Shown piece after piece: positions 1-9,161 of a DNA stretch of 64,000 nt (position 1 is its first letter; the number at the start of each line of letters is the position of its first letter). The DNA is taken from contig GL890584.1 of NCBI GenBank assembly GCA_000209465.1, positions 1 through 64,000 on the forward strand, given 5' to 3'. The position numbers and the translations under genes were made by a program. This DNA is from Lachnospiraceae oral taxon 107 str. F0167. Its GTDB lineage: Bacteria; Bacillota; Clostridia; Lachnospirales; Lachnospiraceae. Below the pieces are notes generated by a model that was not told where the DNA came from, ran no database searches, and saw only the letters and a list, made by a program, of their open reading frames with translations.

Positions 1-395
<395 letters not shown>

Positions 396-745
396 AGTCT
401 AATCTAGCCTTCTCGCTAGCTTGCATCTGTTTTCACAGATCTACTGTTTTAAGGTTGTTCTATCGTACTCGTTTCACTCGTACGAAGAACTTTCTTTTCA
501 CTAAGATATGAAACAAGCTTTCGCTTGTTTTCATCAAGTGAAAAATGCATCTGAAATCTCATCATATTTATATGTAACACCATCGTCTCGCTACGCTCGA
601 CGAGGTGCGCTATTTTTCTAAATTCAAGTTTCGCTTACGCTCACTTTCACTAAGAAAAATATGCGAAATATGTAGAATTTTCAGGGTTGTGTGTACTGTT
701 TAATCTTAAATTATCAAGGTTCATTGCTTTGCTGTTTGAAACAGC
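396..745 (-). other. rRNA operon leader with several small GC-rich hairpins
   Basis: Non-coding stretch between the 16S gene and its nearest promoter. It contains repeated short motifs of the type TCGCT(n)CGCTCG, for example near 413-424, 464-484, 511-530, 595-607 and 628-641. The clearest hairpin is AAACAAGC-TTTC-GCTTGTTT at 511-530. These are likely leader RNA structures, such as processing stems or antitermination elements. I see no open reading frame with a ribosome binding site here. Assignment to leader processing is inference. Confidence 0.6.
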
Positions 746-751
746 TTAGCT

Positions 752-780
752 ATTATATCAAGCTCATTTTATCTTGTCAA
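752..780 (-). promoter_or_regulatory. rRNA promoter P1 (gene-proximal)
   Basis: Minus-strand TTGACA (775-780), 17-bp spacer, TATAAT (752-757). This is a perfect match to the sigma-A consensus with ideal spacing, as expected for an rRNA operon. Confidence 0.9.
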
Positions 781-845
781 CAACTTTTTTTAGAGTTTTT
801 TCAGATTATTTAAAGCTTTTTCTGCTCTTTTCAAGCAACTTTGAT

Positions 846-874
846 ATGATATCATTTATTCTTTGTCTTGTCAA
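846..874 (-). promoter_or_regulatory. rRNA promoter P2
   Basis: Minus-strand TTGACA (869-874), 17-bp spacer, TATCAT (846-851). It lies 94 bp upstream of P1. Confidence 0.82.
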
Positions 875-942
875 TAACTTTTTAAATTATTTTTAAGTTA
901 TTCTGACATTTGAATTAAGTCCTTTGCAAAAGCAGTGTTCTG

Positions 943-971
943 ATTATACATTCAATTATCTTCAAAGTCAA
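943..971 (-). promoter_or_regulatory. rRNA promoter P3 (distal)
   Basis: Minus-strand TTGACT (966-971), 17-bp spacer, TATAAT (943-948). It lies 97 bp upstream of P2, so the three promoters repeat at nearly constant distance. Confidence 0.82.
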
Positions 972-1018
972 GCAAAATCCAAGAAAAAAAGAACAAAAAT
1001 ACTCTCAAAAATAACTGT

Positions 1019-1063
1019 AAAAATAGCTACAACTTCGATACAGTATATCCGAAGCTATAGCCA
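1019..1063 (-). terminator. Rho-independent terminator after the RNA ligase gene
   Basis: On the minus strand a 14-bp stem (arms 1050-1063 and 1024-1037, including G-U pairs) closes an approximately 12-nt loop and is followed by UUUUU. It separates the RNA ligase transcript from the rRNA promoters. Confidence 0.8.
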
Positions 1064-1084
1064 TTTTAATGCTTTAAAAATTTT

Positions 1085-2113
1085 CTACTCTTTCAACAGA
1101 TAATCATTGTTTATAACCTTCATAGAAAGCGGTCCTGATATAGTACTTGAATATACCTCTTCTATAGGTCTTATTACTATACCCTCCTTGTTCTTACCTG
1201 AATTGTACTTACCCTTTGCTCTTTCCAAAAGTTCATCAACACTTTTATATTTAAACTCTTCCTCCACTTCCTCTACAGGTACCATATTTAAATCAAGAAG
1301 CTTACACAATTCTTCCATTTTACCTAGAGAGAGTCTTACATTGTTGACCATATCTGTTACTGTAAATACATACCACTCCGGTTCTGCCAGCTTTAACCTG
1401 TTTTTTTGAATACCGGGACCACAAAACTCTCCTTGAATTGCTATGTTTTCAAGATTATTTTCTTTAAGTTTTTCCTCTATTCTATGCTTATGTGCATATT
1501 TCCACATAGCACATTTATCATCATCCGCATATTCGTAGTTTCTACCACATACACCGAAATGATCACCGCTCTTATACATGGTTACACTGCAGCCGTCCAT
1601 TTTAGTACTGATGTAGTACCCCTTTACTGTCTTAAACTCTTCTATCAGCTCAGGATATGACTGTACTCTAAGCTCATCAGTTTTTGAGATTTCACTTGGA
1701 AACTCTGCAATAACCGTACCGTCATTGCTTACTCTCTCCTCTATCTCCCATTTTCTTATTCCAAGGAGTTCCGTTACATCATCACCTATTTCATATTCAC
1801 CTGTAGGAAGTATCTCTAACGGTTGTACCAATCCCTGTGATATCTGTCCTCTGAATTTCATAGTTTTTAACCTGAATCCCGCTCCCATTATTTCATTTTC
1901 TTTAAAACTGCTTGCTCTAAGGAATTCAAAGCGTTCACATACCGGAAGGAACGAGTCCACTTCCATATATACACATTTATCACCTATACTGAATTGACCT
2001 TTATTTGCAACACATTGCCATCCCAATACATGTACACATTCTATCTTTTCAGCACCTTCTATAGGCGTGATATTATGTACAAACTGTATGGAGGCTAATT
2101 TTCTTTTTCCCAT
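1085..2113 (-). CDS. RNA ligase, DRB0094/DraRnl (Rnl5-like) family
   Basis: This is an ATP-dependent polynucleotide ligase of the covalent nucleotidyltransferase superfamily. The 342-residue length fits the Deinococcus-type RNA ligase family. An N-terminal OB-like domain occupies about residues 1-130. The nucleotidyl acceptor motif I is STKMDG, with Lys171. Motif III-like IQGEFCGPG lies near 227-236, motif IV EGIVIRP near 313 and motif V SMKVIN near 331. Family members seal nicks with a 3'-OH RNA end; the substrate here is unknown. The ATG at 2113 has a GAGGTG ribosome binding site 5-6 nt upstream. The gene lies 65 bp after the kinase of the amino-sugar operon with no visible terminator between them, so co-transcription is possible although a functional link is not obvious. 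A strong terminator follows. Confidence 0.85.
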   Translation of the reverse strand: MGKRKLASIQFVHNITPIEGAEKIECVHVLGWQCVANKGQFSIGDKCVYMEVDSFLPVCERFEFLRASSFKENEIMGAGFRLKTMKFRGQISQGLVQPLEILPTGEYEIGDDVTELLGIRKWEIEERVSNDGTVIAEFPSEISKTDELRVQSYPELIEEFKTVKGYYISTKMDGCSVTMYKSGDHFGVCGRNYEYADDDKCAMWKYAHKHRIEEKLKENNLENIAIQGEFCGPGIQKNRLKLAEPEWYVFTVTDMVNNVRLSLGKMEELCKLLDLNMVPVEEVEEEFKYKSVDELLERAKGKYNSGKNKEGIVIRPIEEVYSSTISGPLSMKVINNDYLLKE

Positions 2114-2178
2114 TTGTCACCTCAACATAATAATTTTTTTCTATACACTCATTCTAGCAAATTTATAACTGCTTTGCA

Positions 2179-3048
2179 TTATACTTGTAGTATACTTCCC
2201 TTTTCCGGTGGAAATAACGGTGCAACAATATCGATATCCGGATTCATTTCCTTTATAAGTTCTATTATATAATCAGACTTGAATACTCCACCTATATAAC
2301 TTAACTTTATCCTTTTATTTTTTTTAAATTTTGTACTCAAAGCTCTGATATGTAGAGTTATTTCTCTTGCAGCTCTTTCAAATATATTTTTTATACTTTC
2401 ACTGCTATAAATATATTTTGATGCTTCTGCAGCAAGACCTGCTATATGTTCTCTTGTGAAATCACCCGTTGCTACATCATTAACACTATTCATATTAAAA
2501 TATTCCGGCACCAAATCTGATATCTTACTTTTTTTATTCCTTCCGTCAGCCTCTTTTAATGCACTTGATATAATTTCCCTGCCTATGCTGTATGCACTGC
2601 CCTCATCACCATATCTATATCCGAAGCCGCCGCATCTATAGGTATTATTCCCTATCTTTGCAAAGCCTATACTTCCGGTACCGGCAATTATAAGTATACC
2701 GTCATCACCTCCAAGTGCCCCGACCATTGCAGTATATGCATCTGAATACAGCTTAAAATCATCAAAAACCATAGAAAACTCATCTTCAAGCTTTTTTCTA
2801 TAGTCCGTATTTATACCATATCCGCCCAGACCTGCCCCAACCTTAAGATTATAATTACAGTCTTTTATATTGATAAGCAACTCTTCTTTTGCCGCAGTAA
2901 GAATAGATACCGCTTCTTTAAAACTTGTCTGTGCAGGATGAATTGTAGGCATTAAAACAGATGTAATACTGTTTTTATCATTGTCAAATAGTATAAAATT
3001 TGTCTTTGTTCCTCCCCCGTCTATTCCGATATAATAAGTGTTTTTCAT
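2179..3048 (-). CDS. BadF/BadG-type amino-sugar kinase (MurK/NagK-like)
   Basis: This ASKHA-fold sugar kinase of 289 residues most likely phosphorylates N-acetylglucosamine and/or N-acetylmuramic acid. The phosphate-1 loop GIDGGGTKTN lies at about residues 8-17. An IAGTGSIG motif lies near 120 and GGFGYRYGDEGSAYSIG near 139-155, the last being typical of BcrAD/BadFG-family GlcNAc kinases. Clostridial MurK, which acts on both sugars, belongs to this family. The start ATG overlaps the stop of mupG by 4 nt, implying translational coupling. In context it would phosphorylate the GlcNAc released when MupG splits a 6-phospho-MurNAc disaccharide. Substrate choice is inferred from context. Confidence 0.82.
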   Translation of the reverse strand: MKNTYYIGIDGGGTKTNFILFDNDKNSITSVLMPTIHPAQTSFKEAVSILTAAKEELLINIKDCNYNLKVGAGLGGYGINTDYRKKLEDEFSMVFDDFKLYSDAYTAMVGALGGDDGILIIAGTGSIGFAKIGNNTYRCGGFGYRYGDEGSAYSIGREIISSALKEADGRNKKSKISDLVPEYFNMNSVNDVATGDFTREHIAGLAAEASKYIYSSESIKNIFERAAREITLHIRALSTKFKKNKRIKLSYIGGVFKSDYIIELIKEMNPDIDIVAPLFPPEKGSILQV

Positions 3049-4139
3049 CTATGCTTCTCTTTCATAGCAAACTTTTGCCACGGTCTGATATAGTCAAGTA
3101 AAAACAACTCATCTTTATCAATATGTCCGACAACCGAACTCATTCCGGAATTTTCCATATCGCTTAGAGCAATCTGCAGTTCTCCTGCATAATGACCGTA
3201 GAGTGAGCTTTCAATTATAATATCACCTCTTTTTATAGGTGCGGGATTTATCACTTCAAACTTTTCACCCTTATATTTTACCCTTGAAGCTGTTGATCTG
3301 ATAAAGTTATCCGATTTATCGCCTCTGTTAAAATGCATTTCCTTTAAAACTATAGTTCTTTCGAGTATGGGAAGTTCAGGCAATAGCTCCACATCAAAGC
3401 ACACTCTGTCCGGAGGAATACTTTTTATCTTTTTAAGCTCGTCATCTGTAGGATAACAGTTTGAAATAATGATATCATCAATATCATCCAGAGCTATCAT
3501 ATGCTTTAGTTGCTTATCAATACTTATATTTCTATGAATTTCAAGACTTGGGAGTCCGAAATCAGTAGGCCATGGTCCAAATGAGCCTTCACTTCTTGTT
3601 GTAATAAATGCCGCTGTATTAAGACCGTACTTTTTAAATCTTTTAGTACAGCGCTTAAAGAAATCAATCCCCAGTCCACTGTAATTATGAGGATAAAAAT
3701 TATGGCAGCCATAGAGATTATATCTGTTAGGTTCATAATCCATTATAGTATCAATAGTTGAAACATCATTTGACATATTTATTTCAATCTTAAGTCCATA
3801 TTCATTAAATGTCATAATTGACTCTTCAAGTCCGCTAAATCCTATATCAAGTCTTAAGCCGTCCGCTCCTATTTCCTTAAAGAAGCTAAGATCTTTATAT
3901 GAAATCTTAAGCTTATCAAAAACTGAAGGTGATACATCCACAATTATTTCAAAGCCAAGATTCTTTGCATAAAGATTTATCTCTCTAAAATCATTTACTA
4001 TCTCTTCCCTTGATTTATTCACTGATAAAAGACATGAGAATATACGAGAAAAGCCGGAATCTCCGGCTTTTTTAATATATTCAATAATATTTTCGACACT
4101 GTCTTTTTCAGGATAAATCGATATTCCAAGTCTACGCAT
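3045..4139 (-). CDS. mupG: MupG-type 6-phospho-N-acetylmuramidase (DUF871)
   Basis: This 364-residue protein has the DUF871 architecture: an N-terminal TIM-barrel-like domain starting RRLGISIYPEKDS and a small C-terminal beta domain from about residue 255. Conserved family stretches are CHNFYPHNYSGLG near 145-157 and FGLPSLEIHRN near 195. In Staphylococcus aureus the family member MupG hydrolyses MurNAc-6-phosphate-GlcNAc, produced by PTS uptake, to MurNAc-6-phosphate and GlcNAc. The enzymes needed for both products are encoded next to it (murQ and the kinase). An AGGAG site precedes the ATG. It is cytoplasmic, with no signal peptide. Confidence 0.85.
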   Translation of the reverse strand: MRRLGISIYPEKDSVENIIEYIKKAGDSGFSRIFSCLLSVNKSREEIVNDFREINLYAKNLGFEIIVDVSPSVFDKLKISYKDLSFFKEIGADGLRLDIGFSGLEESIMTFNEYGLKIEINMSNDVSTIDTIMDYEPNRYNLYGCHNFYPHNYSGLGIDFFKRCTKRFKKYGLNTAAFITTRSEGSFGPWPTDFGLPSLEIHRNISIDKQLKHMIALDDIDDIIISNCYPTDDELKKIKSIPPDRVCFDVELLPELPILERTIVLKEMHFNRGDKSDNFIRSTASRVKYKGEKFEVINPAPIKRGDIIIESSLYGHYAGELQIALSDMENSGMSSVVGHIDKDELFLLDYIRPWQKFAMKEKHR

Positions 4140-4169
4140 ATCTCTCCTTTTTATTTATCCGTAAAATAT

Positions 4170-5516
4170 TTAAGCAGCTATGTCACTGTCCTCCTGCTTC
4201 TTTAAATCAGCATCATACTTATTAAAGAACGGAAGATATATAATCACTGAGAGTATTATAAGTAATACATTTAATATAAATGCTCTTATATCTCCATTTG
4301 TAGCAAGGAAAGCACCTATAGGTCCGGGCAATGTCCATGGCGCCGATGCCACCACTCTGTTTACAAGCCCCAATTCTGTTGCTATCCATCCGATTATAGC
4401 ACAAATAGTAGGTGTAAGTACAAATGGTATCAAAAGTACAGGATTGAGTATTATCGGACAACCAAAAATCATTGGCTCATTTATATTAAAGAGTGCCGGC
4501 ACAAAAGCCACCTTTCCGAGTGTCTTTCCATACTGTGATTTTGACTTGAATAAAAGTAAAATTGCAAGTCCGATAGTTGTTCCCGAACCTCCGATAAATA
4601 TAAACCATTGATAGAAAGCCTCCGGTGCTATATTAGGAATAGGAACTCCCGCAGCAAGTGCATTTGAATTTTGCTCAAGAAGCACAAGCCATATAGGTCT
4701 TGTTACACTTCCTACAACACTGCTTCCATGTATACCGAAGCACCAGAAGAATGAATCAAGGAATGTAAGGAATAATACTGACGGAAGTGTATCCGCAACA
4801 TGTACTATCGGTCTTATAACCGCACCTACAATGCCGTGAACATTTATTCCAAGCCACATACATATAGTCGAAACTATAAGTAGAATAATAACTGTAGGTG
4901 TAAGTGCTTCAAAGCTTCTTGCAACTGATGCAGGAACCTGCTCAGGCATTCTGATTTTAAAGCCTGATTTCTGTGTAAATCTATAGATCTCTACCGCAAA
5001 AAAGGCTGTAAGAATACCTACAAACATTCCGTCAGAACCTATATATGACATTCCCAGATGCCATCCGCTCGGTATAGCCTTAAGATAGTCAGCCAAAGCC
5101 TGATTGCTTGCAGCAAGATTTTTAATCTCCTCACTTGCCTCCGGGAGCGATACAGGTACTACTGTCAAAAGAAATGCCAATTCTGAAAGAATAGCTCCGG
5201 AGAGTCCGTCCAAATCATAACTTTTTGCAAGTGAGAACCCTATTCCAAATACTGCATACAATGTCATAATATACATTGCCATACGATATGGAAGTAGTAT
5301 TCTACCTACATTTGCTTTTATAAACTGTGCAATTCCCCAGCTTGCAGGCATTTGATTCGGCAGGAATGCGATTACAAGGAACAAAGAACTCACTATTACT
5401 ATAGGCAAAGTCGCAATAATACCGTCTCTTACAGCCCTTAAATGTCTTTGTTCGCTAAGTTTAGCCATAGGTGTACTTAGATTCTTGTCTAAAAAAGTAG
5501 CCATCTTGTCAAACAT
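4170..5516 (-). CDS. PTS lactose/cellobiose-type EIIC permease
   Basis: Membrane component of a phosphotransferase system (448 residues, about ten hydrophobic segments). It starts with the typical MFDKMATFLDKNLSTPMAKL and carries conserved EIIC-Lac features such as FNINEPMIFGCPI in the second half. It moves a disaccharide or beta-glycoside across the membrane while EIIB phosphorylates it. The gene follows EIIB with 1 nt between them. Neighbouring mupG and murQ suggest that MurNAc-GlcNAc or a chitobiose-like sugar is a substrate; the GH1 enzyme suggests a beta-glucoside as an alternative. The specificity cannot be read from sequence. Confidence 0.9.
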   Translation of the reverse strand: MFDKMATFLDKNLSTPMAKLSEQRHLRAVRDGIIATLPIVIVSSLFLVIAFLPNQMPASWGIAQFIKANVGRILLPYRMAMYIMTLYAVFGIGFSLAKSYDLDGLSGAILSELAFLLTVVPVSLPEASEEIKNLAASNQALADYLKAIPSGWHLGMSYIGSDGMFVGILTAFFAVEIYRFTQKSGFKIRMPEQVPASVARSFEALTPTVIILLIVSTICMWLGINVHGIVGAVIRPIVHVADTLPSVLFLTFLDSFFWCFGIHGSSVVGSVTRPIWLVLLEQNSNALAAGVPIPNIAPEAFYQWFIFIGGSGTTIGLAILLLFKSKSQYGKTLGKVAFVPALFNINEPMIFGCPIILNPVLLIPFVLTPTICAIIGWIATELGLVNRVVASAPWTLPGPIGAFLATNGDIRAFILNVLLIILSVIIYLPFFNKYDADLKKQEDSDIAA

Positions 5517-5517
5517 T

Positions 5518-5829
5518 TTACTTACCTCCTGTTAATACTTTCATCTGTGTGTAAAGCTTCGGTCCACCTAGAGGTGAATAAGCCATAGGTTCAATCAATG
5601 CACATGGAATATTTTGTGCATCTGCCGCAGCCTTGATATTTTCAAATCTATGGCGAATCTGTGGCGCTACCATAACACAGTTCCAACCGTTTTTTACCTC
5701 ATCATCAACAGCCTGAGTTCCTATTGCAAGAACCTCAATACTTTCGCCATGCTTCTCAGCCTCCTTTTTTAAGGCATTAACAGCAATGGTTGATGACATT
5801 CCGCCTGAACAAACAAATAATACCTTCAT
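5518..5829 (-). CDS. PTS lactose/cellobiose-type EIIB component
   Basis: Small 103-residue cytoplasmic phosphocarrier. The phosphorylated cysteine is Cys7 in the P-loop KVLFVCSGGMSS, the standard EIIB-cellobiose signature. It accepts phosphate from EIIA (His77 of the protein at 9162-9512) and passes it to sugar bound to EIIC, encoded directly downstream. EIIA and EIIB are separate genes here and are split by rpiR, the GH1 gene and murQ. Confidence 0.92.
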   Translation of the reverse strand: MKVLFVCSGGMSSTIAVNALKKEAEKHGESIEVLAIGTQAVDDEVKNGWNCVMVAPQIRHRFENIKAAADAQNIPCALIEPMAYSPLGGPKLYTQMKVLTGGK

Positions 5830-5906
5830 ACATTACCTTCTTTCTAAATATTATTTCAATTTTAAAAATAACTATACCCTGTATTGTAAAGTTCAAAATA
5901 TGCACT

Positions 5907-6821
5907 TTATTTATTAAGCATCAGCAAATTCTTTATTGTGGCACTGACATTTAAATCATTTTTCTCAAGTGTCTTTCTTGCTTTAGAGGCGTCTACGGAT
6001 GCCAACCCCATAACTATTGCCACTTTGACATCATATCCCGAATCCTCTAAAAGTTTTTTTGAACTTTCTTTCTCTATACCTGTAGCCTCGCTTACAATAT
6101 TTAATGCCCTGACTTTCAGCTTTTCATTTGTTGTAGCTACATCAACCATAAGATTTTGATAAACTTTACCTATTTTCACCATTGCGGTAGTGGAAATCAT
6201 ATTTAGCACCATCTTTTGTGCTGTCCCCGCCTTCATTCTGGTAGAACCGGTTACCGCTTCGGCACCTACTATTACCTCTATCTTTGCATCTGCCATATCG
6301 GATATTTTTGCTCCCTGAACACAGCTGATTGCTGCCGTTTTTGCGCCTATACTTCTTGCATATTCAAGTCCGCCTATCACATAAGGCGTCCTTCCGCTTG
6401 CTGCAAGTCCTACTAAGGTATCTTTTTCATTAAAGCCTATCTTTTTTAAATCTTTTACCGCAAGTTCCTTGGAATCTTCAGCACCCTCAACAGCCTTTCT
6501 GATAGCTTTATCTCCTCCTGCTATAATTCCGATAACCATATCAAAAGGTACGCCGTATGTCGGAGGACATTCGCTCGCATCAAGTATCCCAAGTCTTCCT
6601 GATGTTCCTGCACCCATATATATAAGCCTGCCTCCGGATTTTATACTGCCGACCGCAAAATCTGTTGCCTTTCCAATCTCGGCTATAGCAGGTTCCACAC
6701 AGTCCGCAATCTTTTTATCCTCTTGATTTATTTTCGCAATAATTTCTACAGTGGAAAGTTCATCCAGATTCATCGTGTTAATATTTCTTTTTTCCGTATC
6801 CAAACTTTCAAGACTTAACAC
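5907..6821 (-). CDS. murQ: N-acetylmuramic acid 6-phosphate etherase
   Basis: MurQ cleaves the D-lactyl ether of MurNAc-6-phosphate to give GlcNAc-6-phosphate and D-lactate in peptidoglycan salvage. The 304-residue protein has the family's SIS domain with GRLIYMGAGTSGRLG near 64-78 and the adjacent ASECPPTYG, plus the TGSTRMKAGTAQKM signature near 190. The start is a GTG at 6821, preceded by AGGAGAGG; it overlaps the end of the GH1 gene by 14 nt, so translation is coupled. It supplies the second step for the product of mupG. Confidence 0.95.
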   Translation of the reverse strand: MLSLESLDTEKRNINTMNLDELSTVEIIAKINQEDKKIADCVEPAIAEIGKATDFAVGSIKSGGRLIYMGAGTSGRLGILDASECPPTYGVPFDMVIGIIAGGDKAIRKAVEGAEDSKELAVKDLKKIGFNEKDTLVGLAASGRTPYVIGGLEYARSIGAKTAAISCVQGAKISDMADAKIEVIVGAEAVTGSTRMKAGTAQKMVLNMISTTAMVKIGKVYQNLMVDVATTNEKLKVRALNIVSEATGIEKESSKKLLEDSGYDVKVAIVMGLASVDASKARKTLEKNDLNVSATIKNLLMLNK

Positions 6822-8253
6822 TTTCCCTCTCCTTTGCTATAAATTCCTTGTAGAATTTAAAACTTTTCTTTTTATATCTTTTATATGTGCCGTTTCCAAG
6901 ATTGTCGGCATCTACATATACCACACCATATCTTTTTGTCATCTCCAATGAACCGGCTGACACTATATCCACAATGCCCCATAAAAGATATGCCAGACAT
7001 TCGACTCCGTCATCTATTGCAAGTTTTATCTGCTCAAAATGGTCTTTTAAATACTGAATCCTGTAATCATCATTTATAATATTTCCTTCAAGCAGCACAT
7101 CATTATATCCGAAGCTGTTCTCCGTAATCATTACAGGTTTTTTATATCTGTCATAAATCTTATTCATAGAGATTCTTATACCTACCGGATCTATCTGCCA
7201 TCCCCATTCATTCGCCTTTAAGTAAGGATTCTTTGTACTTACAACCAAGTTTCCGGCAGTCTTTTCCATCTCTGTGGATGCACATACATTTGACTGATAA
7301 TATGAAAATCCTACAAAATCCGCCGTATTATCTTTTAAAAGTTTTTCATCCCCCGGCAAAAATTCCACATTTATATTATTATCCCTGAAATACTTTCTCA
7401 TATAGTAAGGATACTCACCGCCTGCAAGTACATCTGTAAAAAACCATTGATTTACCTGCTCATACTGCAATGCCTTCAGCTGATCCATAGGATTACAGGA
7501 ATAGCCATAATAGCAAAAGCAGGCAGCCATACATCCAAAACTTGCTTTTAACATCTTTTTCCCAAGTTCTATCACCTTTGCGGATGCTATAAACTGATTA
7601 TGAAGTCCGGCAAATATATCATTTAAATCATATCCGCTGCCCTTTATATTCTCATCTCTAAGTAGTCCAAGTCCGTTAAAAGGACTGAAAAAACCCGTGT
7701 TTATTTCATTAAACGGTACTACAAAGTCAAGATATTTTCCCAATCTGTCAAATATTACCTTTGCATATTTTACATATAAATCCACCAGCTTTCTGTTCTT
7801 CCATCCACCGTATTTTTCGACTAATGCCAGCGGAAGCGCATAATGTGTAAGACTAAGATATATCTTTATACCCTTTGAACTAAGCTTTTTTATAATGTCT
7901 TCATACATATTCAATGCATCCTCATTCGGAGTATCTTCTTCTCCTGTAGGAAATATCCTCGACCATGCAATAGAGATTCTGTAAACATCTATTCCAAGTT
8001 CAGCTAAATACTCTATATCCTCATCTATATGTAAGAGCCCTTCACTCCCCTTTCTTCCCGGAAAAAAATCTCCCGAAATAGGATGCTTTGCTCTTTCTAT
8101 ATCGGATTTTGTTAAAAGTCTTGTGGATGTAGTGGCATTGTCGGTTCTCTTTATATATCTTCTGCAGTCCTGTGTATCCATTCCCTTATTAAAAAGTTCA
8201 AATCCGCCTTCATATTGGCTTGAGGCACTTGCACCTCCCCAAAGCATTCTCAT
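6808..8253 (-). CDS. GH1 family 6-phospho-beta-glycosidase
   Basis: Glycoside hydrolase family 1 enzyme of 481 residues that hydrolyses phosphorylated beta-glycosides delivered by the PTS. The acid/base is Glu183 in VPFNEIN (usually TFNEP). The nucleophile is Glu378 in VMITENSFG. The C-terminal SAGSLEMTKRYGVVYVD (432-448) carries the Ser, Lys and Tyr of the 6-phosphate pocket found in phospho-beta-glucosidases, so a 6-phosphorylated substrate is likely. The usual N-terminal FPKGFLWG lead is shortened to MRMLWGG. It sits between rpiR and murQ. An AAGGAAG ribosome binding site precedes the ATG. Confidence 0.92.
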   Translation of the reverse strand: MRMLWGGASASSQYEGGFELFNKGMDTQDCRRYIKRTDNATTSTRLLTKSDIERAKHPISGDFFPGRKGSEGLLHIDEDIEYLAELGIDVYRISIAWSRIFPTGEEDTPNEDALNMYEDIIKKLSSKGIKIYLSLTHYALPLALVEKYGGWKNRKLVDLYVKYAKVIFDRLGKYLDFVVPFNEINTGFFSPFNGLGLLRDENIKGSGYDLNDIFAGLHNQFIASAKVIELGKKMLKASFGCMAACFCYYGYSCNPMDQLKALQYEQVNQWFFTDVLAGGEYPYYMRKYFRDNNINVEFLPGDEKLLKDNTADFVGFSYYQSNVCASTEMEKTAGNLVVSTKNPYLKANEWGWQIDPVGIRISMNKIYDRYKKPVMITENSFGYNDVLLEGNIINDDYRIQYLKDHFEQIKLAIDDGVECLAYLLWGIVDIVSAGSLEMTKRYGVVYVDADNLGNGTYKRYKKKSFKFYKEFIAKERESVKS

Positions 8254-8275
8254 TTTATTACTTCCTTTTATAAAA

Positions 8276-9118
8276 TCAATCTCTAAGTTTCTTAATCAAA
8301 TCTCTTGTGGATTCAATATCCTGCAATACATCCGGATAATGTCTATGTGTTATAGCCAGATAAATCATATCAAGAAGTGTAAGTGTGGTATTACGGCTTG
8401 AAATAGCTCCAAGTCTGAGTTCCCTCTCATCCTGAGGTACACGAAGTGTTATATCACAGATATTTGAAAGTTCATTTTTACCGTAACAGCAAATACCTAC
8501 AGTCTTTGCACCGGCTTTTTTTGCAATCTCGGCAACAAGTACCGTTTCTCTTGTATTACCGCTATAGCTTATACATACACAGGTGTCCTCTTTTTTTATA
8601 AAGTTCAAGTTTACAAGCTGTAGATGTATATCATTGTTAAATACAACATCCTTTCCGATTCTTGAAAGCTTATAATTGATATCATAACAAACTATACCGC
8701 TGGCACCTACGCCGAATAAATATATCTTCCTCGCACTGTCTATGGCATCTATTGCTTGTTTCATCAAATCCATATCCATCAATGCATACAACTTTTCAAT
8801 ACTGTTTACAATATTTCTTTTATTTTTTTCAATAATTTCTTCAAGCCCGTCTTTTTGATGAATGATTTCATCACAAATATACTTCCTGTCCGAATCTATA
8901 TCCGCCGCCAATGCCAGTTTCAGCTGTTGAATCCCCTCAAACTTCATTGTTTTTACAAATCTGATAACCGTAGCCGGAGAAGTATTTGTTATAAGAGCAA
9001 TGGATTGTGTACTTTCATTTATAGCCTCTTTATAATTGTTTATAAAATAGTCCGCCACTCTTTGCTCCGACTTTGTCAGCTTTGAATATTCCTCCTTGAT
9101 TCGCAATACTATATCCAA
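8276..9118 (-). CDS. RpiR/MurR-family transcriptional regulator (TTG start)
   Basis: Sugar-phosphate-responsive regulator with an N-terminal helix-turn-helix (RpiR) domain and a C-terminal SIS sensor domain of about 150 residues, including LFGVGASGIV and CISYSGNTRETV. I chose the TTG at 9118 because GGAGG lies 6 nt upstream and translation then begins LDIVLRIKEEYSKLTKSEQ, the usual family N-terminus. A longer frame from an ATG at 9151 exists, but the GGAGG would then lie inside the coding sequence. It probably controls this operon through the AT-rich repeats upstream of the EIIA gene, with MurNAc-6-phosphate or another sugar phosphate as ligand. Confidence 0.9.
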   Translation of the reverse strand: MDIVLRIKEEYSKLTKSEQRVADYFINNYKEAINESTQSIALITNTSPATVIRFVKTMKFEGIQQLKLALAADIDSDRKYICDEIIHQKDGLEEIIEKNKRNIVNSIEKLYALMDMDLMKQAIDAIDSARKIYLFGVGASGIVCYDINYKLSRIGKDVVFNNDIHLQLVNLNFIKKEDTCVCISYSGNTRETVLVAEIAKKAGAKTVGICCYGKNELSNICDITLRVPQDERELRLGAISSRNTTLTLLDMIYLAITHRHYPDVLQDIESTRDLIKKLRD

Positions 9119-9161
9119 GGTGTACCTCCAAAATTTATGGAAAATCCCCATATCCGAATAT

